Source: CAUJIW01 sp963205175 (GTDB lineage: Bacteria > Pseudomonadota > Alphaproteobacteria > Sphingomonadales > Sphingomonadaceae). From it: DNA of 64,000 nt. Both the position numbers and the translations under genes were made by a program. The DNA lies in assembly GCA_041060555.1 (NCBI GenBank), contig JBEUDS010000006.1, one strand, 5' to 3'. Shown here piece after piece: positions 9,020-17,588 of this stretch; the stretch's first letter is position 1; the number at the start of each line of letters is the position of its first letter. The notes beneath the pieces were generated by a model. The model did not search any database, was not told where the DNA came from, and worked only from the letters and a program-made list of their open reading frames with translations.

Positions 9020-9421
9020 CGGGCCAGAAGGTCGGACGGCCGCTGCTTTCCGCCGTTGGCGGAGAGGGGAGGAAAGTCCGGGCTCCACGGAAACACGGCG
9101 CCGGGTAACACCCGGCCGGGGCGACCCGAGGGAAAGTGCCACAGAGATCGAACCGCCGGCGTTATCGCCGGTAAGGGTGAAAAGGTGCGGTAAGAGCGCA
9201 CCGCCGCCCCGGCGACGGGGCGGGCATGGCAAACCCCGCCGGGAGCAAGACCGAATAGGGACGACGAGACGACTCATCCGTGGGTCGTCGATGCGAGATT
9301 CCGGCATGTCGTCCGGGTTGGTTGCTGGAGGCGGGCGGTAACGTCCGTCCTAGAGGAATGGTCGTCGGCGTGGGATTGCATCCCACGTGCACAGAACCCG
9401 GCTTACAGACCTTCTGGCCCG
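9020..9421 (+). ncRNA. rnpB: RNase P RNA (M1 RNA), bacterial class A
   Basis: Catalytic RNA that removes 5' leaders from pre-tRNAs. The ends pair: GGCCAGAAGGTC at 9022 with GACCTTCTGGCC ending at 9419 form the P1 helix. Inside are the hallmark strings: GAGGAAAGTCCGGGCTC (CR I) near 9070, the AGGGTGAAA segment near 9173, GCAAACCCC near 9228, and near the 3' end AGAGGAATGGTCGTC and ACAGAACCCGGCTTACAG. The spacing and length of ~400 nt fit type A RNA of alphaproteobacteria. No ORF here deserves a call. It sits directly before mraZ. Confidence 0.97.
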
Positions 9422-9452
9422 CCGCCTCCGACCGGGGGCGGCGGGCGCCCGT
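9417..9452 (+). terminator. GC-rich hairpin at the 3' end of rnpB
   Basis: A perfect 10-bp stem (GCCCGCCGCC at 9417-9426 with GGCGGCGGGC at 9437-9446, 10-nt loop) begins within the last bases of the RNase P RNA. It is followed by GCCCGTTTCC. The T run is only three bases, so this is a weak intrinsic terminator or a processing boundary. Confidence 0.45.
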
Positions 9453-9751
9453 TTCCGTCATCAGTACAGCCGGTACCGGCCGCTTCGCGGGTGGTCGCGG
9501 CCGACCGTTGCGTAACGATCCGCTGGCGTTGCGCGTGCGTCCGGCGTAGGGGGATGCCGGGCGCGGATTTTGGCCAAAAATGGAGTCTGGTGGGATGATT
9601 TCCCATTGAAAACCCATGTGGTGGTATGTACACCTGAACCGTGGGCGGCGGGTCTCCATTTCCTGGCATCTTCACGGGTCGGCGCGGCGGGCGCTGATGC
9701 CGGGTTTGAGAGGGTGGAGGCGGTGCCGTTCCGGTGGAGGATGGCCAGCCG
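9453..9751 (+). promoter_or_regulatory. rnpB-mraZ intergenic region with a possible MraZ operator
   Basis: About 300 bases without a gene. At 9581-9620 four decamers run in register: TGGAGTCTGG, TGGGATGATT, TCCCATTGAA, AACCCATGTG. TGGGA-type pentamers repeated every 10 bp are the known form of the MraZ box that autoregulates dcw clusters. Here one TGGGA is intact, its upstream partner is degenerate, and TCCCA makes an inverted copy. No clear -35/-10 pair stands out. The dcw promoter must lie here or further upstream. Confidence 0.4.
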
Positions 9752-10249
9752 GTGGGCGATCGAGACGAACATCTGTTTTACGGCAATGCGCTGAACAGCG
9801 TGGACGCGAAGAACCGCGTGTCCGTGCCGGCCCAGTTTCGCGCCACCATCAAGAGTCGCACCGGCGGCGAGGAATTCCTGATCCGCGAGCATGAGGACCT
9901 GCCCTGTCTGGTGGCCTTTGACAGCGCCTATCTGCCCGAGCTGCGCGCAGAGGCCAGCGAGCGGGTGGCTCAGGGCGCCAATCGCGAGGACATGCGCCGC
10001 GAACTTTTCGCCACCGCCGACCAGGTCAGGTTCGACGACGCCGGCCGTATCGTGCTGGACGGGGCGATGATCGGCTATGCCGGCATCGGGAAGCTGGCGC
10101 TGTTCCTGGGTGCCCAGGGCTATTTCGAGGTATGGGACCCCTATGCGTTCCTGGAGCATCAGGCGCACCAGAAGGCGCTGTGCCGCAAGGTCGGTTACCT
10201 GCTGCGCCAGCGCAAGCTGCCGGTGCCCGGTGAGGGGGGTGTGGCATGA
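9752..10249 (+). CDS. mraZ: Transcriptional regulator MraZ
   Basis: DNA-binding protein of the AbrB-like SpoVT fold that binds repeats upstream of its own operon and represses the dcw cluster. The two MraZ half-domains are visible, the first around LNSVDAKNRVSVPAQFR and the second around QVRFDDAGRIVLD. The family usually starts a few residues before the LFYG motif, so the GTG at 9752 (165 residues) is preferred over the GTG at 9734. GGAGG is 11 nt upstream of the chosen start. The stop overlaps the rsmH ATG by 4 nt. Confidence 0.9.
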   Translation: MGDRDEHLFYGNALNSVDAKNRVSVPAQFRATIKSRTGGEEFLIREHEDLPCLVAFDSAYLPELRAEASERVAQGANREDMRRELFATADQVRFDDAGRIVLDGAMIGYAGIGKLALFLGAQGYFEVWDPYAFLEHQAHQKALCRKVGYLLRQRKLPVPGEGGVA

Positions 10250-11214
10250 CGACGGCCGCCGCCGCCGCGCCCTTGTCGCCGCATGTGCCGGTGCTGCTCG
10301 ACGAGGTGATCGCCGGGCTGGCCCCCGGACCGGGTGACGTGGTGGTGGATGCCACCTTTGGCGCCGGCGGCTACACCCGTGCGCTGCTGGCGCGACCGGT
10401 GGCGCATGTCTATGCCATTGACCGCGACCCCAGCGCCATCGCGGCCGGCCGTGCGCTGGAGGTGGCCGCGGAGGGTCGGTTGACCCTGCTTCCGGGGCGC
10501 TTTGGAGACATGGACGCGTTGCTGGCCGAGCGCGATGTCGCGGGTGTTGACGGGGTCGCCTTCGATGTCGGCGTGTCGTCGATGCAGCTCGACCGGGCCG
10601 AGCGCGGCTTTTCCTTCCAGGCCGACGGGCCGCTGGACATGCGCATGGAGCAGGCCGGCCCCAGTGCCGCCGACGTGGTCAATACCGCCAGCGAGGCGGA
10701 GCTGGCCGACATCATCTATCACTTCGGCGATGAACCGGGCGCCCGCCGGGTGGCGCGCGCCATCGTGGCCGCCCGCGCGACCCGGCCGTTCACCCGCACG
10801 GCGGAGCTGGCCGAGGTGGTTCGCCGCGCGCTGGGTGGCCGGCAGGGGCCGAAGGACCCGGCGACCCGCACATTCCAGGCGCTGCGCATTCACGTCAACC
10901 GGGAGCTGGACCAGCTGCACGATGGCCTGCGCGCCGCCGAGCGGCTGCTGAAGCCCGGCGGCCGGCTGGCGGTGGTGAGCTTCCACAGCCTGGAGGACCG
11001 GGCGGTGAAGGCATTTTTGCGCCAGCGCAGTGGCGCCGTCGCCGGCGGCTCGCGGCACCTGCCGGAGCGGGTTGTCACCGGGCCTGCCGCCACCTTCGCC
11101 CGCGTCGCCAAGGCAGTTCGCCCCGGCGACGCCGAAACCCGCTCCAACCCTCGTGCACGTTCGGCGACGTTGCGCGTGGGAGTTCGTACTGACGCACCGG
11201 CCTGGGACGACTGA
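10246..11214 (+). CDS. rsmH: 16S rRNA (cytosine1402-N4)-methyltransferase RsmH
   Basis: SAM-dependent enzyme of 322 residues (formerly MraW) that methylates C1402 in the ribosomal P site. The N-terminal HVPVLLDEVI is the family signature. It is followed by the SAM loop DATFGAGGYTRALL, FDVGVSSMQLDRAERGFSF, and the C-terminal RSNPRARSATLRV. The length is normal. It is coupled to mraZ by an ATGA overlap and followed by ftsL after a single base. Confidence 0.97.
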   Translation: MTTAAAAAPLSPHVPVLLDEVIAGLAPGPGDVVVDATFGAGGYTRALLARPVAHVYAIDRDPSAIAAGRALEVAAEGRLTLLPGRFGDMDALLAERDVAGVDGVAFDVGVSSMQLDRAERGFSFQADGPLDMRMEQAGPSAADVVNTASEAELADIIYHFGDEPGARRVARAIVAARATRPFTRTAELAEVVRRALGGRQGPKDPATRTFQALRIHVNRELDQLHDGLRAAERLLKPGGRLAVVSFHSLEDRAVKAFLRQRSGAVAGGSRHLPERVVTGPAATFARVAKAVRPGDAETRSNPRARSATLRVGVRTDAPAWDD

Positions 11215-11215
11215 C

Positions 11216-11914
11216 ATGCGACATTTCAGAAACATCGTGATGGGATTGTCGGTAGTGGCGGCGGCGGTGGTGTGCTTCTCCGTCAGTCTGCAGGTGGGCG
11301 AGCGGCGCGAGCAGGTCAATGCGCTCAAGCGGCAGATCGCCGCCGACACCAAGGCGGTGCGCCGGATGCAGGCGGAACTCCAGATTCGCGCGCGCCCCAA
11401 CCAGCTCCAGCGTCTCAATGATGCCTATTTCGGCCTGACGGCGCCGACGGCTGACCGCTATTTCACCTCGGCCGACGTCTATGTCGCGTTTGCCGCCGAT
11501 CCCGCGCCACGGTCGGTCCCGCAGGTGCAGCCGGCGATCGAGCGTGCCGAAGACGACACGTCGTTCCCGCGCGCCAAACTGGTTTCGTTTGTCCAGGCCG
11601 CCGGCGCGAAGTCCGCGCCGGCGGCGGGTCAGCTGGTCGCCCTGACCTTGCCGGCGCCGGATGTCGCGCCCCGGCCGACTGCCTCGGCACCCGTCGTCCG
11701 GCCGATGCCCGCCAGCAATCGTCAGCGGCCGGCGGGCGTGCATCTCGCCAGCTACGCGGCGTCCAGCGAGGCCGCGCCGGTCCGGCGGGCCGAGGAGCCG
11801 CGCCCTGTCGCCAAGGCGCCGCCTGTCGAGACGCCGCGCCCGGTCGCGGGTGGCCTCGACATGGCGACCATCGCGTCCATTCAGCAGGCAGCCCTCAAAG
11901 AAGGCATCCAATGA
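11216..11914 (+). CDS. ftsL: Cell division protein FtsL, with an unusually long C-terminal tail
   Basis: Bitopic divisome protein that bridges FtsQ/FtsB to FtsI/FtsW. Identity rests on position (between rsmH and ftsI), one membrane helix at ~9-27 and a short periplasmic coiled coil (~30-70: VNALKRQIAADTKAVRRMQ, LQRLNDAYFGL). FtsL is usually 90-130 residues. Here 232 are predicted, the extra part being Ala/Pro/Val-rich and probably disordered. The ATG follows rsmH by one base, and the stop overlaps ftsI by ATGA. Confidence 0.85.
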   Translation: MRHFRNIVMGLSVVAAAVVCFSVSLQVGERREQVNALKRQIAADTKAVRRMQAELQIRARPNQLQRLNDAYFGLTAPTADRYFTSADVYVAFAADPAPRSVPQVQPAIERAEDDTSFPRAKLVSFVQAAGAKSAPAAGQLVALTLPAPDVAPRPTASAPVVRPMPASNRQRPAGVHLASYAASSEAAPVRRAEEPRPVAKAPPVETPRPVAGGLDMATIASIQQAALKEGIQ

Positions 11915-13617
11915 GCCCAGCCGCCCTGCGATCGCTCCGTATCCAGCTGGCCGGCCATCGCCAGCAGGCCCTGGAGCGGTCGCGCCAGCGCCTGGTTATC
12001 GGCGTGCTGCTGTTCATTGCCCTCGCCATCGTGGTGGGACTGCGTCTGTTCGATCTCTCCGTGTTGCAGGCGATCCGGCGCGGCCCCGGCATCGACATTC
12101 TGGCAACGCTGAAGCCGCCTCGGGCGGACATCGTCGACCGCAACGGCGAGGTGCTGGCGACCTCGATCAAGGTGCAGTCGCTGGCGGTGCGACCGCATCT
12201 GGTGATCAATGATCGCGAGGCTCTGGTGGAGCGGATCTCCCGCGCCCTGCCCGACCTCGACCCGTCGTTCATCCGCCGGCAGGTGATGGCGTCGTCGAAG
12301 TTCCGCTATCTCAAGCGGCGCCTGACGCCAGAGGAAGTGGCGCGAATCAACGCCATCGGCGAACCTGGCCTTGAGTTCCAGGATGAAACGGAGCGCGTCT
12401 ACCCCAATGGCAAGCTGGCCGCCCACGTGCTGGGCTATACCGACATCGACAACGAGGGCCGGGCCGGCATCGAGCGCTCGTTCAACGAGCGGATGCTTGA
12501 TCCGGCGCGGCTGAGCAAGCCGATGCAGCTGTCGATCGACGTGCGCGTCCAGCACGCGCTGGAGTATGAACTGCAGGCGGCGATGAACAGTTTTGCCGCC
12601 ATCGGGGCCGCGGGCGTGGTGATGGATGTCCGCACCGGCGAGGTGCTGGCGATGGCCTCGCTGCCGGTGTTCGATCCCAACGCGGTCAGTCGCAGCCCCA
12701 ACGCCACCTGGTTCAACCGGGCGACGCTGGGCGTTTATGAGCTGGGCTCCACGTTCAAGGCCTTCACCACCGCGATCGCGCTCGACACCGGCGTTGTCAC
12801 CATCGACAAGCGCTATGATGCCACAGTGCCGCTGAAGGTGGGGCGCTTCACCATCAATGACGACCATCCGAAGAAGCGCTGGCTGACCATTCCCGAGATT
12901 TTCATCTACTCGTCCAATATCGGCACCGCGCAGATGGCGGTGGACAGCGGCACCCAGACCCAGATCGACTACATGCGCAAGCTTGGCTTCCTGGAACCGG
13001 AGAAGATCGAACTCGCCGAGACCGCCCAGCCGCTCTACCCCAAGGTCTGGGGCAAGATCGCCACCATGACGGTGGGCTATGGCCACGGCATCGCCGTGAC
13101 GCCGCTGCACCTGGCGTCCGGCATGGCGGCTCTGGTCAATGGCGGGGTCTGGCGGCCGGCGACCCTGCTCAAGCTGGCGCCCGGCGCCGAGCCGGCGGCC
13201 GGCGACCAGGTGTTCTCGCCCGAGACCTCGCGTCAGATGCGGGCGCTGCTGCGCATGGTGGTAACCGATGGCACCGGCCGCAAGGCCGATGCGCCGGGGT
13301 ATCGTGTCGGTGGCAAGACCGGCACGGCGGAGAAGCCGGGTGTCGGCGGCTATCGTCGCAAGTCGCTGATCTCGACCTTCGCGGCAGCGTTTCCGATGGA
13401 CGATCCCCGCTATGTCGTCATCGCCTCCATCGACGAGCCGCAGGGCAACAAGGAGAGCTACGGCTACGCCACCGCCGGCTGGGTGGCGGCACCCGTCATC
13501 AAGGCGCTGGTGGAGCGCGCGGGCCCGATCCTGGGCGTGGAGCCGGACATCCGCCGCGATGTCGATACCCGCGCCTACGATGTCTACATCGCCGAAAAAC
13601 AGCAGCCGGTGGAGTAA
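11911..13617 (+). CDS. ftsI: Penicillin-binding protein 3, septal transpeptidase FtsI
   Basis: Monofunctional class B PBP that cross-links septal peptidoglycan with FtsW. A cytoplasmic stretch and one membrane helix (~28-48) precede the PBP dimer domain (RADIVDRNGEVLATS) and the transpeptidase domain. The nucleophile Ser280 is in GSTFKAF, the SxN motif at 334-336 (SSN), and KTGT begins at Lys469. The length of 568 is normal. The start overlaps the ftsL stop and murE follows after 4 nt. Confidence 0.97.
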   Translation: MSPAALRSLRIQLAGHRQQALERSRQRLVIGVLLFIALAIVVGLRLFDLSVLQAIRRGPGIDILATLKPPRADIVDRNGEVLATSIKVQSLAVRPHLVINDREALVERISRALPDLDPSFIRRQVMASSKFRYLKRRLTPEEVARINAIGEPGLEFQDETERVYPNGKLAAHVLGYTDIDNEGRAGIERSFNERMLDPARLSKPMQLSIDVRVQHALEYELQAAMNSFAAIGAAGVVMDVRTGEVLAMASLPVFDPNAVSRSPNATWFNRATLGVYELGSTFKAFTTAIALDTGVVTIDKRYDATVPLKVGRFTINDDHPKKRWLTIPEIFIYSSNIGTAQMAVDSGTQTQIDYMRKLGFLEPEKIELAETAQPLYPKVWGKIATMTVGYGHGIAVTPLHLASGMAALVNGGVWRPATLLKLAPGAEPAAGDQVFSPETSRQMRALLRMVVTDGTGRKADAPGYRVGGKTGTAEKPGVGGYRRKSLISTFAAAFPMDDPRYVVIASIDEPQGNKESYGYATAGWVAAPVIKALVERAGPILGVEPDIRRDVDTRAYDVYIAEKQQPVE

Positions 13618-13621
13618 GGCC

Positions 13622-15082
13622 ATGGGCGCCACCCTCCAGACATTGGCGGACGTGACGGGCACGCCGGCCGGGACGCCGGTTGTCGGGCTCGCCATTGACC
13701 ATCGCCAGGTCGCGCCGGGTTTTATCTTCGGCGCGTTCCGCGGCGTCAGGTTCAACGCCGAGGACTATATCCCGGCGGCCATCGCGGCGGGCGCCGTCGC
13801 GATCGTCGCCCGGCCCGAGGCCCCGGTGCCGGCTGGCACGGTCCATATCGCCGACGATAACCCGCGCCGGCGGATGGCGGTGATCGCCGCCCGCTTCCAT
13901 GCGCCGTTCCCCGCCACCATCGCCGCCGTCACCGGCACCAACGGCAAGACGTCCGTCGCCGACCTGCTGCGCCAGGTCTGGACGCTGCTGGGTCACCCAG
14001 CCGCGAGTCTCGGCACGCTGGGCGTCGTCACGGCGGTGGGCCGGCGCGACCTCGGCATGACCACGCCGGACGTGCTCACGTTTCTGTCAACCATGGCCTC
14101 GATGCAGCGCGCCGGCATCGAGCACGCGGTGTTCGAGGCCTCGTCCCACGGTCTCGACCAGTACCGGGTCGACGGGCTCGCCATTCGCGCCGCCGCGTTC
14201 ACCAACCTGTCGCGCGACCACATGGACTATCATCCGACGGTCGAGCACTACCGCGACGCCAAGGGGCGACTGTTCGCCGAGCTGCTGGCCGGTGACGGTA
14301 CGGCGGTGATCTGGGCCGATGATCCTGCTTCGGCGTTCATGGCCGACCTGGCGCGGGCGCGCGGCATCACGACCTGGATGGTGGGCGCGGCGGGTGATGT
14401 CCTGCGCCTCGTCGGCCGTGAGGTGCTGCCCGACGGCCAGCGGCTGACCGTCGCCTGGCAGGGGCGGCCCTTCGATATCCGCCTGCCGCTGATCGGCGGT
14501 TATCAGGCCGCCAACGCGCTGGTGACGGCAGGCCTCGCCATCGCCTGCGGCGGGGCACCCCAGGCTGTGTTCGGCGCGCTCGAACGCGTGGCCGGGGTGC
14601 CGGGGCGGTTGCAGCAGGCGGCGGTGACGCCGGCGGGCGCACCGGTCTATGTCGACTACGCCCACACGCCCGACGGCCTGCGGGCGGCCATCGAGGCGCT
14701 GCGCCCGCACACCGTCTCGCGCCTGCATGTTGTATTTGGCTGTGGCGGTGACCGCGATGCGGGCAAGCGGCCGGAAATGGGCGCGATCGCCGCACGGCTG
14801 GCCGATGTGGTGTACGTCACCGACGACAATCCCCGTAGCGAGGACCCCACCACGATCCGCTCAGCCATTCTGGCGGCGGCACCGTCGGCCCATGACATCG
14901 GCGACCGGGCGCTGGCGATCGAGACCGCCATGCGGGCGGCGCGCGCCGGCGATCTGGTGCTGGTGGCGGGCAAGGGACATGAGCAGGGCCAGATCGTGAA
15001 AGGCATGGTGCAGCCGTTCGATGACGTGGCGGTCGCCGCCCAGATCGCCCGACGGTTGCGTGCCGATGGAGCAGACGCATGA
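13622..15082 (+). CDS. murE: UDP-MurNAc-tripeptide synthetase MurE (meso-diaminopimelate type)
   Basis: Cytoplasmic ligase of 486 residues that adds the third residue to UDP-MurNAc-L-Ala-D-Glu. The ATP loop is VTGTNGKTSVADLL. The DNPR motif of DAP-adding enzymes is present in TDDNPRSEDP, so the substrate should be meso-DAP rather than Lys. The Mur carboxylated-Lys region and the C-terminal GKGHEQGQ are also present. The ATG lies 4 nt after the ftsI stop, and the gene overlaps murF by ATGA. Confidence 0.97.
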   Translation: MGATLQTLADVTGTPAGTPVVGLAIDHRQVAPGFIFGAFRGVRFNAEDYIPAAIAAGAVAIVARPEAPVPAGTVHIADDNPRRRMAVIAARFHAPFPATIAAVTGTNGKTSVADLLRQVWTLLGHPAASLGTLGVVTAVGRRDLGMTTPDVLTFLSTMASMQRAGIEHAVFEASSHGLDQYRVDGLAIRAAAFTNLSRDHMDYHPTVEHYRDAKGRLFAELLAGDGTAVIWADDPASAFMADLARARGITTWMVGAAGDVLRLVGREVLPDGQRLTVAWQGRPFDIRLPLIGGYQAANALVTAGLAIACGGAPQAVFGALERVAGVPGRLQQAAVTPAGAPVYVDYAHTPDGLRAAIEALRPHTVSRLHVVFGCGGDRDAGKRPEMGAIAARLADVVYVTDDNPRSEDPTTIRSAILAAAPSAHDIGDRALAIETAMRAARAGDLVLVAGKGHEQGQIVKGMVQPFDDVAVAAQIARRLRADGADA

Positions 15083-16515
15083 CCCCGCTGTGGACCGCCT
15101 CTGATATCGCCGCCGCCACGGCCGGCCGTGCCTCGGGTGCGTTCGCCGTGACCGGCGTCACCTTCGACAGCCGCGAGGTGGCGCCAGGCGATCTGTTCAT
15201 CGCGCTCAAGGGCGAACACGCCGACGGCCATGCCTACCTGTCGCAGGCGTTCGCCCAGGGGGCGGCTGCGGCACTGGTGAGCGATCCCGCCCGGCTGCCG
15301 GCACCCGGTGCGCCGCACGTGGCCGTTGCCGACACGTTCATGGCGCTGAACGCGCTTGGCGCGGCGGCACGGGCGCGGATGGCCGGCACGGTGATCGGCG
15401 TCACCGGCAGTGCCGGCAAGACCGGCGTCAAGGAGGCGCTGCGGCAGGTGCTGGACCGGTTCCGTCCGGGCCTGGTCCATGCGTCGGTGAAGTCGTACAA
15501 CAATCATACCGGGGTGCCGCTGTCGCTGGCCAGGATGCCGGCCGACAGCGCCTTTGGCGTCCTGGAGATGGGCATGAACCACAGTGGCGAGCTGACGGCG
15601 CTCACCACGCTGGTTCGTCCGCATGTGGCCATCGTGACCACCATTGCCAGCGCACACCGCGCCTTCTTCGACAGCGAGGAGGCGATCGCCGACGCCAAGG
15701 CGGAGATCTTCACGGGTGTGGTGCCGGGGGGCACGGTGGTGCTCAATCGCGACAACCGCCACTTCGAGCGGCTGGCGACGGCGGCGCGGGCGGCGGGCAT
15801 CGGGCGGCTTGTCAGCTTCGGCCTGCGCGATCCGGCGGCGGATGTCCGGCCGATCAAACTGTCGAGCCATGCGACGTGCACCTGTATGACGGCCGAGGTG
15901 ATGGGCGAGACGCTGACCTTCAAGGTCGGTCTGCCGGGCGAGCACTGGGCGCTCAATGCGCTCGGGGTGCTGGCGGTGGTCAAGGCCGTCGGTGCCGACC
16001 TCGGTCTGGCCGGTCTGGCGCTGGCCGAGATGCAGGGGCTGGAGGGGCGTGGCCGTCGGACCAACATCGCGGTGGGCGACGGCAGCGCCATGCTGCTCGA
16101 TGAGAGCTACAACGCCAATCCGGCGTCGATGGCGGCGTCGCTTGCGGTGCTGGGCGGGTTCGAGCCCAGGGGGCGGGGCCGCCGGATCGCGGTGCTGGGC
16201 GCCATGAAGGAACTGGGTGCCGATTCCGACCGGTTTCATGCCTCGCTGGCCGAGCCCATCGAGGCGGCGGCAGTCGATCATGTGGTGCTGGTGGGGGCGG
16301 AAATGACGCCCTTGGCGGCGACCCTGCCACGGCGTATCAGCCACACGCTGGTGACGTCGGCGGACGAGGCGTTGGCACAGGTGCGCGGCCTGTTGCGGCC
16401 GGACGACATCTTGCTCGTCAAGGGTTCCAACAGTGTCGGGCTGGCCCGCGTCGTCCGCGCCCTCAACGAACAGCGGACGCTGGATGAAAAATTGCAGGGA
16501 GCAAGGCCGTGCTGA
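15079..16515 (+). CDS. murF: UDP-MurNAc-pentapeptide synthetase MurF
   Basis: ATP-dependent ligase that adds D-Ala-D-Ala to UDP-MurNAc-tripeptide. It has the N-terminal Mur domain (FDSREVAPGDLFIALKGE), the ATP loop VTGSAGKTGVKEAL, the central GMNHSGEL, and the C-terminal domain with DESYNANPASM. At 478 residues it is of usual length. The start overlaps the murE stop by 4 nt, and the last 7 nt overlap the mraY start. Confidence 0.97.
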   Translation: MTPLWTASDIAAATAGRASGAFAVTGVTFDSREVAPGDLFIALKGEHADGHAYLSQAFAQGAAAALVSDPARLPAPGAPHVAVADTFMALNALGAAARARMAGTVIGVTGSAGKTGVKEALRQVLDRFRPGLVHASVKSYNNHTGVPLSLARMPADSAFGVLEMGMNHSGELTALTTLVRPHVAIVTTIASAHRAFFDSEEAIADAKAEIFTGVVPGGTVVLNRDNRHFERLATAARAAGIGRLVSFGLRDPAADVRPIKLSSHATCTCMTAEVMGETLTFKVGLPGEHWALNALGVLAVVKAVGADLGLAGLALAEMQGLEGRGRRTNIAVGDGSAMLLDESYNANPASMAASLAVLGGFEPRGRGRRIAVLGAMKELGADSDRFHASLAEPIEAAAVDHVVLVGAEMTPLAATLPRRISHTLVTSADEALAQVRGLLRPDDILLVKGSNSVGLARVVRALNEQRTLDEKLQGARPC

Positions 16516-17582
16516 GTTATCTGGCGCAACTGAGTGGCGATCTGTCCATTCTCAACGTCTTTCGCTACCTGACGTTCCGCGCCATCGCCGCCGCGCTGAC
16601 GGCGTTGATGATCGGCCTGGTCATCGGTCCGGGCCTCATCAACTGGCTGCGCGTCAAGCAGGGCAAGGGTCAGCCGATCCGGACCGATGGTCCCAAGTCG
16701 CACCTGCTGACCAAGGTTGGCACACCGACCATGGGTGGCATTCTCATCCTGATCTCGCTGGTGGTCTCCACCCTGCTGTGGGCCGACCTCAGCAACGGCT
16801 ATGTCTGGGTCTGCCTTGGCGTGACGCTGGGCTTTGGCCTGGTCGGTTTCTCGGATGATTACCGCAAGGTCACCAAGTCCTCCCACAAGGGCCTGTCCGG
16901 CCGGACCCGCCTGCTGATCGAGTTCGCCATCGCCGGCGCCGCGGTCTGGTGGGTGTCGCAGAAAACGGGCACCACCCTGTGGTTGCCCTTCCTCAAGAAC
17001 GTCGGGCTCAACCTCGGCTGGTTCTATCTGGTGGTGGCCTCGTTCGTCATCGTCGGTGCCGGCAACGCGGTCAACCTGACCGACGGTCTCGATGGCCTGG
17101 CGATCATGCCGGTGATCATCGCCGCCGTCACCTTCGGCATCATCGCCTACGTCATCGGCAACGCCAAGTTCGCCACCTACCTGCAACTGCATGCCGTGTC
17201 GGGCGCCGGTGAACTGCTGGTGTTCTGCGCCGCTCTGGTGGGGGCGGGGCTGGCGTTCCTGTGGTTCAACGCGCCGCCGGCGATGGTGTTCATGGGCGAC
17301 ACCGGCAGCCTGGCACTGGGCGGCGCCCTGGGCGCCATCGCCGTGATCACCAACCACGAGATCGTGCTGGCGATCGTCGGCGGCCTGTTCGTGCTGGAGG
17401 CTGTATCGGTGATCGTCCAGGTGGCCAGCTTCAAGCTGACCGGCAAGCGGGTGTTCCGCATGGCACCGATCCACCACCACTACGAGGAGAAAGGCTGGGC
17501 GGAATCCACCATCGTCATCCGCTTCTGGATCATTGCGCTGGTGCTGGCGCTGATCGGTCTTTCCACCCTCAAGCTGCGGTAG
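16509..17582 (+). CDS. mraY: Phospho-N-acetylmuramoyl-pentapeptide transferase MraY
   Basis: Polytopic membrane enzyme that makes lipid I from UDP-MurNAc-pentapeptide and undecaprenyl phosphate. About ten membrane helices are visible. Motifs include GQPIRTDGPKSHL near the start, the DD pair in GFSDDYRK, NLTDGLDGLA with the catalytic Asp, and the HHHYE loop (MAPIHHHYEEKGW). The GTG start lies inside the murF end. The length of 357 residues is normal. murD follows after 6 nt. Confidence 0.97.
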   Translation: MLSYLAQLSGDLSILNVFRYLTFRAIAAALTALMIGLVIGPGLINWLRVKQGKGQPIRTDGPKSHLLTKVGTPTMGGILILISLVVSTLLWADLSNGYVWVCLGVTLGFGLVGFSDDYRKVTKSSHKGLSGRTRLLIEFAIAGAAVWWVSQKTGTTLWLPFLKNVGLNLGWFYLVVASFVIVGAGNAVNLTDGLDGLAIMPVIIAAVTFGIIAYVIGNAKFATYLQLHAVSGAGELLVFCAALVGAGLAFLWFNAPPAMVFMGDTGSLALGGALGAIAVITNHEIVLAIVGGLFVLEAVSVIVQVASFKLTGKRVFRMAPIHHHYEEKGWAESTIVIRFWIIALVLALIGLSTLKLR

Positions 17583-17588
17583 TCGCTC

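Noticed and set aside
8930..9659. Several short frames across the RNase P RNA
   Set aside because: The segment is fully explained by rnpB structure and motifs.
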